This document shows positions 1 through 9,127 of a stretch of 64,000 nucleotides of DNA, piece by piece. A program made the translations under genes and the position numbers. The stretch is from Vibrio coralliilyticus. GTDB taxonomy: Bacteria; Pseudomonadota; Gammaproteobacteria; Enterobacterales; Vibrionaceae. The notes under the pieces are model-generated. The model was not told where the DNA came from. It ran no database searches and worked only from the letters and a program-made list of their open reading frames with translations. Where the stretch lies: assembly GCF_024449095.1 (NCBI RefSeq), contig NZ_CP024627.1, positions 1,860,001 through 1,924,000 of the forward strand, written 5' to 3'. Positions within the stretch are counted from its first letter, which is position 1; each line of letters begins with the position of its first letter.

Positions 1-1
1 C

Positions 2-520
2 CGAAAATGTCAGGGCTTTTTCGAAGACGAAGAGACAGGTGAACGAGAACACTGTAACTATCGTTTCCGCGCCAAATACTGCGGGGAATGCGGCGCAGAC
101 AATGACATTGCTGCGCGAATTTGTCACGAATGCGACGCCACCTTAGTCGATCCAGACAAGAAGCTTAAAGAGGCGTTAAATTTAAAAGACGCCTTAGTAT
201 TCGAGTGCTTGTCGATGGATTTGAGTGTTCACAAGGATGATAAAGGCAAAAGTAGCCTCAAGGTTTCCTATGTGGGAGAAAACCAAGCTCAAGTGCATGA
301 ATTCTGGTCTTTAACGACCAAGAAACAGAAGCAGACATTCAAAAATATGTTTGTTCGCCCTCACCTAGCGGACAAACATCGTCCTTTTGATGAGACTTCT
401 CCGGCCAAAGTGGTCAATAATCAACATCGTTTCCGCCCACCCCAGTTTGTGATCGCGCGTAAAGCTGGCCGGTTTTGGAAAATGCGCGATAAAATCTTTG
501 AGGATGAGCTGACCAACTAA
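2..520 (+). CDS. C-terminal part of a zinc-ribbon protein, probably a DEAD/DEAH helicase (RadD/YejH-like)
   Basis: The reading frame is open from base 2, so the gene begins before the window and only the last 172 codons are visible. The first 50 residues carry cysteine pairs typical of a zinc ribbon (CxxCG and CHEC, preceded by further single cysteines). A basic and aromatic C-terminal domain follows, ending DELTN. Superfamily 2 helicases of the RadD/YejH type carry a C-terminal zinc-binding region like this, but no helicase motif lies inside the window, so the name is an inference. The first ATG in the visible part (209) is internal and is not the start. The gene is followed by an 81-bp gap and then the PepSY-two-component operon on the same strand. 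Confidence 0.5.
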   Translation, partial: RKCQGFFEDEETGEREHCNYRFRAKYCGECGADNDIAARICHECDATLVDPDKKLKEALNLKDALVFECLSMDLSVHKDDKGKSSLKVSYVGENQAQVHEFWSLTTKKQKQTFKNMFVRPHLADKHRPFDETSPAKVVNNQHRFRPPQFVIARKAGRFWKMRDKIFEDELTN

Positions 521-601
521 GCGGCTCTGTCAATATTATTCACTTTGTATTCAGAAAAGATTTATTATACTCAGCCATAGAATTTCCGAGAAGGTAACAC
601 T

Positions 602-994
602 ATGTATCATAAGCAGTTAGTCTGCGCCCTTGCCGTCACATTTTGTGTTGTGCTTGCTTATCCCTCCTATGCGGACAAGCACCATGATGGGCACGCTCTC
701 GTGCAAGATGTCCATAAAGCCGGGACAGAAATTGAATTCGAAGAAGATCAAGATGAAGTTTATGACGCTGTTCGTAAAGGTTATATTCGTCCCTTTTCCG
801 ATCTTTATGCTGCAGTAGAACAAGACCTTCGCGGACGCATTATCAAAGTCGAACTTGAAGAAGATGATGACATCTGGATTTACGAACTAAAGTTAAATTA
901 CAACAACAACATCATCAAAGTTGAGTACAACGCGAAAACGCTCGAGATGATGCTCATCAAAGGCCGCAATTTCAAACAAGCTCTTAAGAACTAA
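602..994 (+). CDS. Secreted PepSY-domain protein
   Basis: This is a 130-residue protein with a clear signal peptide (hydrophobic stretch to about residue 22, likely cleavage after SYA before DKHH). A PepSY-like domain occupies the second half, with the pattern RPFSDLY ... GRIIKVELEEDD ... VEYNAKT. PepSY proteins of this size are periplasmic, and many are encoded with two-component systems whose sensor they are thought to modulate. Here the gene is 12 bp upstream of the response regulator, so co-transcription is likely. The mature part is rich in Asp, Glu and His, which could allow cation binding (inference). Confidence 0.75.
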   Translation: MYHKQLVCALAVTFCVVLAYPSYADKHHDGHALVQDVHKAGTEIEFEEDQDEVYDAVRKGYIRPFSDLYAAVEQDLRGRIIKVELEEDDDIWIYELKLNYNNNIIKVEYNAKTLEMMLIKGRNFKQALKN

Positions 995-1006
995 AAGAAG
1001 AACACC

Positions 1007-1666
1007 ATGAAAATACTTGTAGTGGAAGATGAACCTCGCCTTGGGGAACAAATCATAGAAGCCCTTGAACAGAACGGTTGGGTACCTGAACTGTCAGCAG
1101 ATGGCATTGATGCACTCTATCGTGCGACGTCCGAAGAATGGGATGCGATTGTACTTGACCTTGGCCTGCCAAAGCTTGATGGTTTGACCGTCCTAAAAGG
1201 TATTCGAGATGAAAACATCAACACACCCGTCATTATTCTGAGTGCGCGTGATACCCTAACTCAGCGCGTTGAAGGTCTTAATGCGGGAGCCGACGACTAC
1301 CAGACTAAGCCGTTCGAAATGGTTGAACTGATCGCTCGCATTCGCGCCCAGCTTCGCCGAGCCTCGGGTAATGCCTCACCGGTTATGCAAGTCGGCAACC
1401 TCAGCTTAGATACACGCTCATCTAAAGTCATGTGGCAAGGCCAAGCCGTTGATCTAACCGCACTCGAATACAAAGTTGTTGCTTACTTTATGCATAACCC
1501 TGAGAAGGTTATTTCTCGTACCGAGTTGGTAGAGCACATCTATAAACAAGACTTTGACCGCGATTCAAATACCATCGAAGTGTTTATTGGCCGCATTCGC
1601 AAAAAAATAGCCCCTAAAGTCATCAAAACAGTACGAGGACTGGGGTATCAGCTTAATGCCGAATAA
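1007..1666 (+). CDS. OmpR/PhoB-family response regulator
   Basis: The protein has 219 residues. An N-terminal receiver domain carries the acidic pocket (ED at 8-9), the phospho-acceptor Asp51 (in VLDLGLP), Ser79 and Lys101 (KPF). A C-terminal OmpR-type winged helix (about 125-218) follows, with the recognition region NTIEVFIGRIRKK and the wing TVRGLGYQL. It is the middle gene of a PepSY-regulator-kinase operon, and its end overlaps the kinase start by 11 bp, which indicates translational coupling. The arrangement resembles Vibrio systems such as CarRS/VprAB or VC1637-1639. Which one it is orthologous to cannot be settled by eye, so no symbol is given. Confidence 0.9.
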   Translation: MKILVVEDEPRLGEQIIEALEQNGWVPELSADGIDALYRATSEEWDAIVLDLGLPKLDGLTVLKGIRDENINTPVIILSARDTLTQRVEGLNAGADDYQTKPFEMVELIARIRAQLRRASGNASPVMQVGNLSLDTRSSKVMWQGQAVDLTALEYKVVAYFMHNPEKVISRTELVEHIYKQDFDRDSNTIEVFIGRIRKKIAPKVIKTVRGLGYQLNAE

Positions 1667-2999
1667 AAAAACGCATTTACTCAAACGGCTCAGTCTAAAG
1701 AGCCGTCTAGTGCTGGCCGCTGTTGTCTGGCTAACAGCCATGATCATCGCGGCAGGTGTTACAGTACCTTCTCAAGTTTACGTCTACATGGAAGATGACG
1801 CTAAAATTCAGCTTGCTACTTACATGGATGAGATCGCGGCTACGATTGAGGCGGATGAGGAAGGCAATGTAACCATCACCACTCCTCTCTCGGACCCAAG
1901 GTTCAACCGCCCATACAGTGGACTTTACTGGTCCGCCAAAACAGATAAAGACTTACTGCGCTCTCGCTCCCTATGGGATAAAGTGCTAACCCCAAAAGGC
2001 AAGCATGATTTGCTGGGTGCACGAGGTGAAAAGCTCATTTACATTGAGTCCACACTGTACTACCCAGATTATGATGGCCCAATTGAAGTCACTATCGGTA
2101 TTGATGAACAACCGATAGAAGACACGGTACGCAGTCTGATGGGCCAACTTTGGGTTATACTCGCCCTACTTTATCTTGGCATCCTGACCCTTATCATTAT
2201 TCAAGTGCAGTGGTCTCTGAGCCCACTCACCAAGATGCACAAAGAGCTCTCTCAACTGCGTTCAGGTAAAAAGACCCAGCTTGAAGAAGATTATCCACGT
2301 GAAGTCGCTCCTGTCGTTTCGGATTTAAATGCCTTGGTTTTCCACTATCAAGAGTTGTTAGAGCGGGCTCGTCACCATGCGGGGAATTTATCCCATGCAC
2401 TGAAGACTCCACTTTCTGTCCTTAAAAATGAGGTCGCCAACAAAGACGAACACACAAAGCAACAGCTTCAACCTTCGCTCGATCAAATTCAAAACCAGAT
2501 TGACTATCACTTAGGCCGAGCTCGAATGGCGGGCTCTAAGAACATTTTATCTGTTAAATCCTACCCTTCTAAACGTGTGGATGCGATCTCAATGGCTTTC
2601 GACAAAGTCTATGCAGAGCGTGATATTACTTTGATCAACGAACTGGACTCAGAGTTAGTTACCGCCGTAGATAAAACCGACTTGGATGAAATGATAGGTA
2701 ATATTTTGGAAAATGCTTACAAGTGGTCTAACAGTATCATTCGCGTTCACTCCGCTCAAAATCACCACAATGCAGAAACCATCGACATCATTGTTGAAGA
2801 TGATGGTAAAGGCATCCCTGATGAAAAACTCGAACAAGTCACCAAACGCGGAGTTCGTTTAGATGAAACGACTCCAGGTACAGGGTTAGGCTTGAACATT
2901 GTCAGTGAAATGGCCCACAGTTATCGCGGTAAATTAACACTAGATCGAAGTTCCATGGGAGGGCTGAAAGCCATATTATCGCTAAAAATCACCCACTAA
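1656..2999 (+). CDS. Sensor histidine kinase, PhoQ-like layout
   Basis: The kinase has 447 residues. TM1 spans about 15-38, a periplasmic loop about 40-162 and TM2 about 163-185. A short HAMP-like linker leads to the H-box SHALKTPL with His247 as phospho-acceptor. The ATP-binding domain has an N-box (GNILENAYKWS), a G1 box (EDDGKGIP) and a G2 box (GTGLGLNIV). The periplasmic loop is acidic, as in cation- or antimicrobial-peptide-sensing kinases, but the signal is unknown. The gene overlaps its regulator by 11 bp. A Rho-independent terminator follows at 3017-3037, so the operon is PepSY-regulator-kinase. Confidence 0.88.
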   Translation: MPNKKTHLLKRLSLKSRLVLAAVVWLTAMIIAAGVTVPSQVYVYMEDDAKIQLATYMDEIAATIEADEEGNVTITTPLSDPRFNRPYSGLYWSAKTDKDLLRSRSLWDKVLTPKGKHDLLGARGEKLIYIESTLYYPDYDGPIEVTIGIDEQPIEDTVRSLMGQLWVILALLYLGILTLIIIQVQWSLSPLTKMHKELSQLRSGKKTQLEEDYPREVAPVVSDLNALVFHYQELLERARHHAGNLSHALKTPLSVLKNEVANKDEHTKQQLQPSLDQIQNQIDYHLGRARMAGSKNILSVKSYPSKRVDAISMAFDKVYAERDITLINELDSELVTAVDKTDLDEMIGNILENAYKWSNSIIRVHSAQNHHNAETIDIIVEDDGKGIPDEKLEQVTKRGVRLDETTPGTGLGLNIVSEMAHSYRGKLTLDRSSMGGLKAILSLKITH

Positions 3000-3016
3000 A
3001 ACGACTAAAAACTCAA

Positions 3017-3037
3017 GAGCAGGCTCCTGCTCTTTTT
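3017..3037 (+). terminator. Rho-independent terminator after the two-component operon
   Basis: GAGCAG pairs with CTGCTC around a four-base loop, followed by five T residues. It lies 17 bp past the kinase stop codon. Confidence 0.8.
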
Positions 3038-3217
3038 CATATCTGAACCGATTTCAGCCGCCACATCTTTATGTACGTTCGCTCTGAACGGCGCCTTTCA
3101 TTTACATCATTTGAGAACAACAGCACTGAGACAAATCATTATTCATGATGATTCAGTTAACATTTTCAGGTGGGCAAACATAATGAGCAAATATTGTTCA
3201 AGAACTATTTTATTCTC

Positions 3218-3961
3218 ATGAAAACAAAGTTAATTATTGCTCTTGTTACCACTCTAAGTACGAGTACAGTTAATGCGGAGGTTGAAGAGACACTTCCTAA
3301 AGACCCTTTTACAGCTCAAACAAAACTGGGCTTTATCTACACTGAAAACACCAGCTCCTCCTTGTCTTACAATACTGCGTTGAATTTAAAATACAGTGAG
3401 AACCAATGGGAACATAAAGGTGGATTTGAAAGTTACTATACAGACGCTGACAACGACGATGATGGTGCCAATCGCTATACGATCAACGCAGGCTCAACCT
3501 ACGATTATACCAAGACGAGCTTCTTAAAAGCTGCCACACGATTTGAGAATGACCTATACGGAACATATCGCAAGCAATGGGTTTTAATGAGTGGTCTCGG
3601 TTTCTATCTGCATAACACAGAGACAGCCAAACTGTCTGTATCACTCGGTCCGGGTTATCGAATATCTGAACGTCAGCCAAACGACAGTGAATTCCCTTCT
3701 TTACGCAACTACGAAGTGATCGCAACCTCGAATATTGATGGCTCAGTATCGTTTTCAGAAACCTTTTCTGTAGGGGCCGCCGTTGACGTCGCGCACGGTG
3801 AAGAAAATACCCATTACAACACCAAAGCCTATATGAAGAATATTCTCATGGGCAGTTTGGCGTTGGTTTTCGATGTGGAATATATCTACAACACCACAGT
3901 GGCAGACGACCAATCTAACGATGAAATCTACTCAACCATGAGCCTCAGTTACGATTTTTAA
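3218..3961 (+). CDS. DUF481-family outer-membrane protein
   Basis: From ATG 3218 the protein has 247 residues and starts with a good signal peptide (MKTKLIIALVTTLSTSTVNA, cleavage before EVEE). Starting at the upstream GTG 3170 would put 16 charged residues in front of it, so 3218 is preferred, although neither start has a strong ribosome binding site. The mature protein is made of alternating amphipathic beta strands rich in Tyr, Thr and Asn and ends in an aromatic residue (SLSYDF). This is typical of outer-membrane barrels of the DUF481/YdiY family, sometimes called salt-induced outer-membrane proteins. Its function is unknown. It stands as a single gene after the two-component operon and could be a target of it (inference). 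Confidence 0.7.
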   Translation: MKTKLIIALVTTLSTSTVNAEVEETLPKDPFTAQTKLGFIYTENTSSSLSYNTALNLKYSENQWEHKGGFESYYTDADNDDDGANRYTINAGSTYDYTKTSFLKAATRFENDLYGTYRKQWVLMSGLGFYLHNTETAKLSVSLGPGYRISERQPNDSEFPSLRNYEVIATSNIDGSVSFSETFSVGAAVDVAHGEENTHYNTKAYMKNILMGSLALVFDVEYIYNTTVADDQSNDEIYSTMSLSYDF

Positions 3962-4060
3962 GGTTATTTCATTTATTAATTAGATTAACGCTCCGTTAGG
4001 TTTGAGTTATGAAACAACATCAAAACTGATAAAAACAAGAGGCGAGACAAGGATGATCGA

Positions 4061-4864
4061 ATGAATAAAGCCCTATTGGTATTAACTATTACCGGCATCA
4101 CTATAGTTGGTGGCAGTCTTGTCACCAGCTACCTACGCGTGACTCAAGATAAACGCATAGACGAACAGGACGTGCTAACCGCGATTCAGAATGACAATCA
4201 GCTCACAACACCTGAGCGTATCGTTCAGACTTCGGAGCTGTTTATCGGAGTCGACTATGAAACCAACACTCTCACTTCTATCAACTCAGAGAAGGAGGAG
4301 TTGGTTAAAAACTTTAATCATGTCGATTGTTTTACCCTACTTGATTACGTGACTTCCCTCGCCTTCTCGGACTCCTTCAACCAGTTCGACCAAAACCTTA
4401 AGCTGGCACGTTATCTCTACGGCAACGTTGATTTCATTACACGTCGCCATTTCTTTTCTGACTGGTTAGACGACAGTGCATTTCATGTCCAGGATGTCAC
4501 CCGTCAGCTAGATGCTAGAGCCGTTACGACGGTCAAGCAAATCAACCAAAAGACCCCAGAGGGTGAACGTTGGATCCCTTCTGTACCCATAAAGTACAAA
4601 GATATCAGTTTTATTCCGCGTGAATTTGTCGATGACGCTTTGATTAGAGAACTAAAAAGTGGCGACCTGATCGGCATTTATAGTCATAAGCGAGGATTAG
4701 ACGTATCCCATACCGGCATTTTCATAGAAAATGGAGACACTCCTCTTTTGAGACATGCTTCATCTAAGGAAGGGAAAGTCGTTGATAGTCCGATGCTGGA
4801 ATATTTAGGCAATAAACCAGGTATTATTGTTTATCGATTCTCTCCAGATACAGCCTCAAGCTAA
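4061..4864 (+). CDS. DUF1460 amidase-like protein with N-terminal membrane anchor
   Basis: The protein has 267 residues. A hydrophobic N-terminal segment (about 4-24) acts as anchor or signal. The rest matches the DUF1460 fold, a papain-like NlpC/P60 relative. Cys90 in HVDCFTLLDYV is the probable nucleophile, and His217 in DVSHTGIF the catalytic histidine. A second histidine (His232, RHASS) is also present. Family members with known structure are periplasmic N-acetylmuramoyl-L-alanine amidase-like or related cell-wall enzymes. The substrate here is unproven. The gene is monocistronic and convergent with the next operon across a shared terminator. Confidence 0.72.
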   Translation: MNKALLVLTITGITIVGGSLVTSYLRVTQDKRIDEQDVLTAIQNDNQLTTPERIVQTSELFIGVDYETNTLTSINSEKEELVKNFNHVDCFTLLDYVTSLAFSDSFNQFDQNLKLARYLYGNVDFITRRHFFSDWLDDSAFHVQDVTRQLDARAVTTVKQINQKTPEGERWIPSVPIKYKDISFIPREFVDDALIRELKSGDLIGIYSHKRGLDVSHTGIFIENGDTPLLRHASSKEGKVVDSPMLEYLGNKPGIIVYRFSPDTASS

Positions 4865-4869
4865 AAAAA

Positions 4870-4894
4870 AACGGCAACGAAAAGTTGCCGTTTT
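4870..4894. terminator. Bidirectional terminator between convergent genes
   Basis: AACGGCAAC pairs with GTTGCCGTT around the loop GAAAA. An A-run precedes the stem and a T-run follows it, so it can serve both the DUF1460 gene (+) and the efflux/regulator operon (-). Confidence 0.85.
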
Positions 4895-4914
4895 GTGCCC
4901 ATTAAAGCCCGTGA

Positions 4915-5367
4915 TTAATAAGTCATATGCAAAACGACTTTGTGCCCCACCAGAGCAGCACTATTTTCACCCAACTTAGCCACTTTCATATGGCCGTCAA
5001 AAGAACCAGGCCTGACAAACAATTGTTCAACCATGCCTTGACGTAAAGGTTCAATATCCAACGGTTCATGCTCTTCTACAGCAAAGAACACACCATCACT
5101 ATCAAGTTCATAACGACCCGAACCTGTGTAACCCACGCGGCTTTTCGGTAAAACCGCGTACACGTCGTAACGGCTGTTCTCTTTTAAGGTAAGCTCAAGA
5201 CGCAATGGCAACGTGTCAGAGAAACTATCATCTGGATCACTTGAAGTCACATGTGCCACCGTGTGGCTTATCATATGACGATTCAGTTGGTTATCGTCAC
5301 TGTAAGACACCGCTGCTCCGACAACCGCACCAGCGATAAGAGGAATGATGGTCAATAACTTATTCAC
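4915..5367 (-). CDS. Small membrane-anchored periplasmic partner of a ToxR-like regulator (pair 1)
   Basis: The protein has 150 residues: one N-terminal membrane segment (about 4-21) and a periplasmic domain rich in beta strands. It starts at a GTG inside the last codons of the upstream regulator gene, an 8-bp overlap (GTGAATAA). No named family is recognised with certainty. Size, topology and gene order match the ToxS/TcpH/VtrC class of small proteins that stabilise or complete the periplasmic sensor domain of a membrane-bound winged-helix regulator. A similarly organised gene lies at 10546-10995. It is the last gene of the MFP-RND-regulator-partner operon. Confidence 0.6.
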   Translation of the reverse strand: MNKLLTIIPLIAGAVVGAAVSYSDDNQLNRHMISHTVAHVTSSDPDDSFSDTLPLRLELTLKENSRYDVYAVLPKSRVGYTGSGRYELDSDGVFFAVEEHEPLDIEPLRQGMVEQLFVRPGSFDGHMKVAKLGENSAALVGHKVVLHMTY

Positions 5368-6052
5368 AACTCACAACTCCACTCTCTGCACTGAAACTCA
5401 AAGATCGACCTTTGCTATCCACTAACAAGGTGAGTTCACCAAAATCATATAGCGTCGCGTTCTGGTAGCTCACTTTCGCTCCGTTGTTTTCGGGCGTGAA
5501 CCAGCAAGAAGCAAACTCTTGCTGTTCGAAAGACGTGTACGCTAATGGCGAATGCGAGTGTTCGACGATCAAGTAACTCGATACAGCACCGAAAGCAAAC
5601 AAACCGACGGCCATTAATTGGGTACGGTACTGCGCAATTCGACTGCCTAACGTCTCTTTAGCTGGCGCCAAAGAAGCGGGCACCTCGACAACCTCAGGGG
5701 CTGCGGCCTCAGCAGGTTCTGGATTAGACTCCGGTTGATACTTTTCAACACGACCAACAAACTCATAACCTGTTCCACGAACCGTGCGGATGATTTCACC
5801 CGCACGATCTTCCAAGGCTCGTCGGCAGTTTGAGATACAGTGCAGCAGGCTACTGCTCTCAACCACAATACCTCGCTTCAACCAAACCTCATGCATCAGT
5901 TCATGTTTGGTTAACGTTTCTCCGACATGATCAATCATGTAAGTCAACAACGCAATTTCATTGATTCCAATTGGATGGCGGACATTGCTTCCCTGACTAT
6001 GGATATACCCCTGTTCAATATCAAGAATATGACTTTCATTAATGATTAACAC
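5360..6052 (-). CDS. ToxR-like transmembrane winged-helix regulator (pair 1)
   Basis: The protein has 230 residues. A cytoplasmic OmpR-type winged helix (about 1-105) contains LTKHELMHEVW, the helix with SSLLHCISNCRRALED and the wing IIRTVRGTGYEF. A Pro/Glu/Ala-rich linker follows, then a single membrane segment (about 143-165) and a short periplasmic domain ending VVSCE. There is no receiver domain, so it belongs to the ToxR/CadC/TcpP/VtrA group that binds DNA from the membrane. It starts 3 bp after the RND pump gene and overlaps its small partner by 8 bp. The likely target is its own efflux operon (inference). Confidence 0.82.
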   Translation of the reverse strand: MLIINESHILDIEQGYIHSQGSNVRHPIGINEIALLTYMIDHVGETLTKHELMHEVWLKRGIVVESSSLLHCISNCRRALEDRAGEIIRTVRGTGYEFVGRVEKYQPESNPEPAEAAAPEVVEVPASLAPAKETLGSRIAQYRTQLMAVGLFAFGAVSSYLIVEHSHSPLAYTSFEQQEFASCWFTPENNGAKVSYQNATLYDFGELTLLVDSKGRSLSFSAESGVVSCE

Positions 6053-6055
6053 GTC

Positions 6056-9000
6056 TTAGCCCTCCACAAGCTGCTTACGCGCCAAGCTTTTTTCGCGGAT
6101 TTTAGCAACAGCGACATAAGTCATAGGCACAAAGAACAAGGAGAAGAAAGTACCAATTGTCAAACCACCCACCAGAACAAGGCCAATATTCACTCGACCT
6201 AATGAACCGGGGCCTTCAGCTAAAGCAAGAGGCAGAGAGCCAATAATCATCGTCAGAGACGTCATCAAGATAGGACGAAGACGAGAACGCGCACTCATCA
6301 ATGCCGCCTCCATAACTTCCATCCCTTCTTTACGCTTAAGGTTGGCAAACTCTACCATCAAAATACCGTGTTTGGTTACTAGGCCTACCAAAGTCAGCAA
6401 ACCAATCTTGGAGTATAGGTTCAAGCTCTGCCCAAATACACTGAGCGTTAATATCGCACCAACTAGACATAGAGGAACGGTGATCAGAATAACCAGTGGG
6501 TCAACGAAGCTTTCAAACTGTGCAGCAAGGATCAGGAAGATAAAGATCAATGCCAGACCAAATAGCATCTGCATACCCGCAGAGGACTCATTAAGCTCTT
6601 TAATGACACCGTCATATTCATAGCTCTGCCCCGCTTTTAGCAACTCTGGCAACTGAGCATCAATGAAGGCTTGAACATCATCTGCGCTGTAACCAGGGAC
6701 TAAGTCCGCCGTAATTTCCGCAGCATCCTTACCACCATATGTTTTGATGTTCGATTCTGCAGTTACTGGTTTGATTGAGACAAACTGAGACAATGGCAAC
6801 CTCTGACCCGATTCAGAGCTCACATAAAGCTTATCTAAGACTTTAAAGTCCCCTAGCGCTTTACGGTTAACCTGAACCTGAATTGGGTAAGTAAAACCAT
6901 CATCGGCTTGTAAATCCGCGGCTTTCACTGAACCTAAGAAAGTTGAAATCGCATTAGTAACGTTAGCGTAGTCAACACCGGATAATACAATCGCATTACG
7001 GTCAATTGACAAATCGAACCTTAACTGGTCACGATGCGTTGAGTTATCAACGTTCGATAGGCCTTCATAGTCTTCAAGCAGCTTCACCACTTTTTCTGCA
7101 GTATTAGACAGTTCATCCAGATCACGGTTGACTGTTGTGATCTGCAGAATCAGATTGTCCGCAACATCAAGGTTATCTGCAGAACGTACTGAAAAAGAGG
7201 TCGTGTAAGCGGAGATAATCTCACTCGCTCTAGCACTCATCTCTGCAATGACTTCATCTGCACTCTTATCGCGCTCTTCCCAAGGCTTCAACAATACATG
7301 GTTAGTTGGAGCGGTTTCGATATAAGCAAGGTTGGCTTCAATCGCATCATTTCCTCCAAAGACTTCATTGATTTGACCAGCATTTTCAAGGTCATATAGA
7401 CGACCAGCGCCAGCAGGTCCATGAGAGGTGACTTCTATAAAGCCAGTATCTTCTGTTGGCAGAAGGACTTTAGGCATGAACCAGACCGCGACAATGGACA
7501 AAGCAATCAAAGCAGCCGTACCTGACATCACCATACGTGGACGTTTAAACCAAGCATTCAAATAAGCCATATACTTATCTGTCATTGCATTGAGCTTAAC
7601 TTCAACCCACTGGAACCATTTAGGTGACACCGTAACAGATCGTAACATGTACGCACTCATCATCGGAGATAAGGTTAAAGCGACAAATCCTGAAATAATG
7701 ACGGCCGCTGCCAGCGTAAAGGCAAACTGTCTAAATAAATCCGCTGTCAAACCAGACATTAAGCCAATTGGAAGGTAAACCACTGCCAATGTTAAAGTCA
7801 TCGCAATAACGGGGAAAACGATCTCTTTACAGCTTTTAAGCGCCGCTTGGAAAGGAGACAGCCCTTCTTCAATATGACGGTAACAGTTTTCAACAACAAC
7901 GATAGCATCATCGACCACCAAGCCGATGGCGAGAATAATGGCAAGAATGGTCAGTACATTAATGCTAAACCCTAGTAAAGCCATCACTGCAAATACGCCA
8001 ATGACACAAACTGGAATAGTGATCAGAGGGATCGCTGCGACGCGTAACGAGCCTAAAAACAGCACCACTATCGCAGATACAAGGACAATTGCTTCGACCA
8101 AAGTCATAAACCCTTGGTCGATAGCCTCTTCGATGAAGTCCGCTTGGTTGTAAACCATCTTCATCTCAATGCCTTCTGGCATTTCCATCCTTGCCATTGC
8201 ATCTTTTACGCGATTCGCCACTGTCACTGGGTTTTCAGTCTTCAAAGGAAGAACCTGCAAAGACATAGCCACATCGCCGTCAACGTGCAGCATACTAGGC
8301 TCTAAACTCTCTTCTCCCATCTGAATATCAGCCACATCGTTAACGCGAATGATGTTGCCATTATCGACACGAATCACTAAGTCACGAACATCTTCGATAG
8401 ACGTGACCTGATTGACAGGGTTGATTGAGAAATCACGAACTTCGCCTTTAATCGTACCAGCAGTAAATGTGGCATTATAAGTACTCAATGTCCCAACCAC
8501 ATCTGACGCACTAACATTCAACGCCGCCATACGCTCAGGCTGCAGCCAGACGCGAATTGCTCGATTAGAGCCACCATATGGACCCCATACACCACCCACA
8601 CCAAGTACGTTCTTAAATTGAGGCGCAAGCTGTTGGCTGATGTAATCAAACATTTCTTGTTTGTCCATCGAGCTACTGCGATTGACAAAGGTAATGATAT
8701 TACTTGGCATCGATGTCTCAGAAGAGTCATCGGTAACCGTTGGCTTGTCAGTCATCGCTGGAGGGAAATCAGAGATACCATCCACTTTGCTTCGCAAGTT
8801 ATTCATCAAACTTGCGTACTCAACATCACTGATCCCATCTTCAAATTGGATTTTGAGAGAACAGCTGCCCTCTTGGCAATCTGTGGTCATGGTTTTAATC
8901 TTATCCAGACCAGTGACAGCAGTGATTAATTCTTCTGCCACATTTTGCGACATAAACTCAGCACTTGCTCCCGTAATCGAAGCACTTACTGACGCAGAAG

Positions 9001-9127
9001 CAGTTTGACGTTCAGGAAAATATTGAATAGCCAGTTTCTGATAAGAAACAATACCCAATAAAACGATCGCTATACTTAAAACAGATGCAAATACTGGGTG
9101 TTTAATACATATCTCAGGAAGCTTCAT
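6056..9127 (-). CDS. RND (HAE1-type) efflux pump inner-membrane subunit
   Basis: The pump has 1023 residues with the two-fold layout of AcrB-type pumps: TM1 near residue 11, a large porter loop, TM2-6 around 335-480, TM7 near 535, a second porter loop and TM8-12 to about 1010. The proton-relay pair Asp406-Asp407 (GLVVDDAIVVVEN) and the TM10 lysine (GLVTKHGILMVEF) are present, so it should be active. It exports small hydrophobic or amphipathic compounds through a periplasmic adaptor and an outer-membrane channel. No channel gene is adjacent, so a TolC-type protein from elsewhere is expected. Its start overlaps the adaptor gene by 14 bp. Confidence 0.93.
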   Translation of the reverse strand: MKLPEICIKHPVFASVLSIAIVLLGIVSYQKLAIQYFPERQTASASVSASITGASAEFMSQNVAEELITAVTGLDKIKTMTTDCQEGSCSLKIQFEDGISDVEYASLMNNLRSKVDGISDFPPAMTDKPTVTDDSSETSMPSNIITFVNRSSSMDKQEMFDYISQQLAPQFKNVLGVGGVWGPYGGSNRAIRVWLQPERMAALNVSASDVVGTLSTYNATFTAGTIKGEVRDFSINPVNQVTSIEDVRDLVIRVDNGNIIRVNDVADIQMGEESLEPSMLHVDGDVAMSLQVLPLKTENPVTVANRVKDAMARMEMPEGIEMKMVYNQADFIEEAIDQGFMTLVEAIVLVSAIVVLFLGSLRVAAIPLITIPVCVIGVFAVMALLGFSINVLTILAIILAIGLVVDDAIVVVENCYRHIEEGLSPFQAALKSCKEIVFPVIAMTLTLAVVYLPIGLMSGLTADLFRQFAFTLAAAVIISGFVALTLSPMMSAYMLRSVTVSPKWFQWVEVKLNAMTDKYMAYLNAWFKRPRMVMSGTAALIALSIVAVWFMPKVLLPTEDTGFIEVTSHGPAGAGRLYDLENAGQINEVFGGNDAIEANLAYIETAPTNHVLLKPWEERDKSADEVIAEMSARASEIISAYTTSFSVRSADNLDVADNLILQITTVNRDLDELSNTAEKVVKLLEDYEGLSNVDNSTHRDQLRFDLSIDRNAIVLSGVDYANVTNAISTFLGSVKAADLQADDGFTYPIQVQVNRKALGDFKVLDKLYVSSESGQRLPLSQFVSIKPVTAESNIKTYGGKDAAEITADLVPGYSADDVQAFIDAQLPELLKAGQSYEYDGVIKELNESSAGMQMLFGLALIFIFLILAAQFESFVDPLVILITVPLCLVGAILTLSVFGQSLNLYSKIGLLTLVGLVTKHGILMVEFANLKRKEGMEVMEAALMSARSRLRPILMTSLTMIIGSLPLALAEGPGSLGRVNIGLVLVGGLTIGTFFSLFFVPMTYVAVAKIREKSLARKQLVEG

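Noticed and set aside
3170..3217. GTG start giving a longer DUF481 protein
   Set aside because: It would put 16 charged residues in front of a normal signal peptide.
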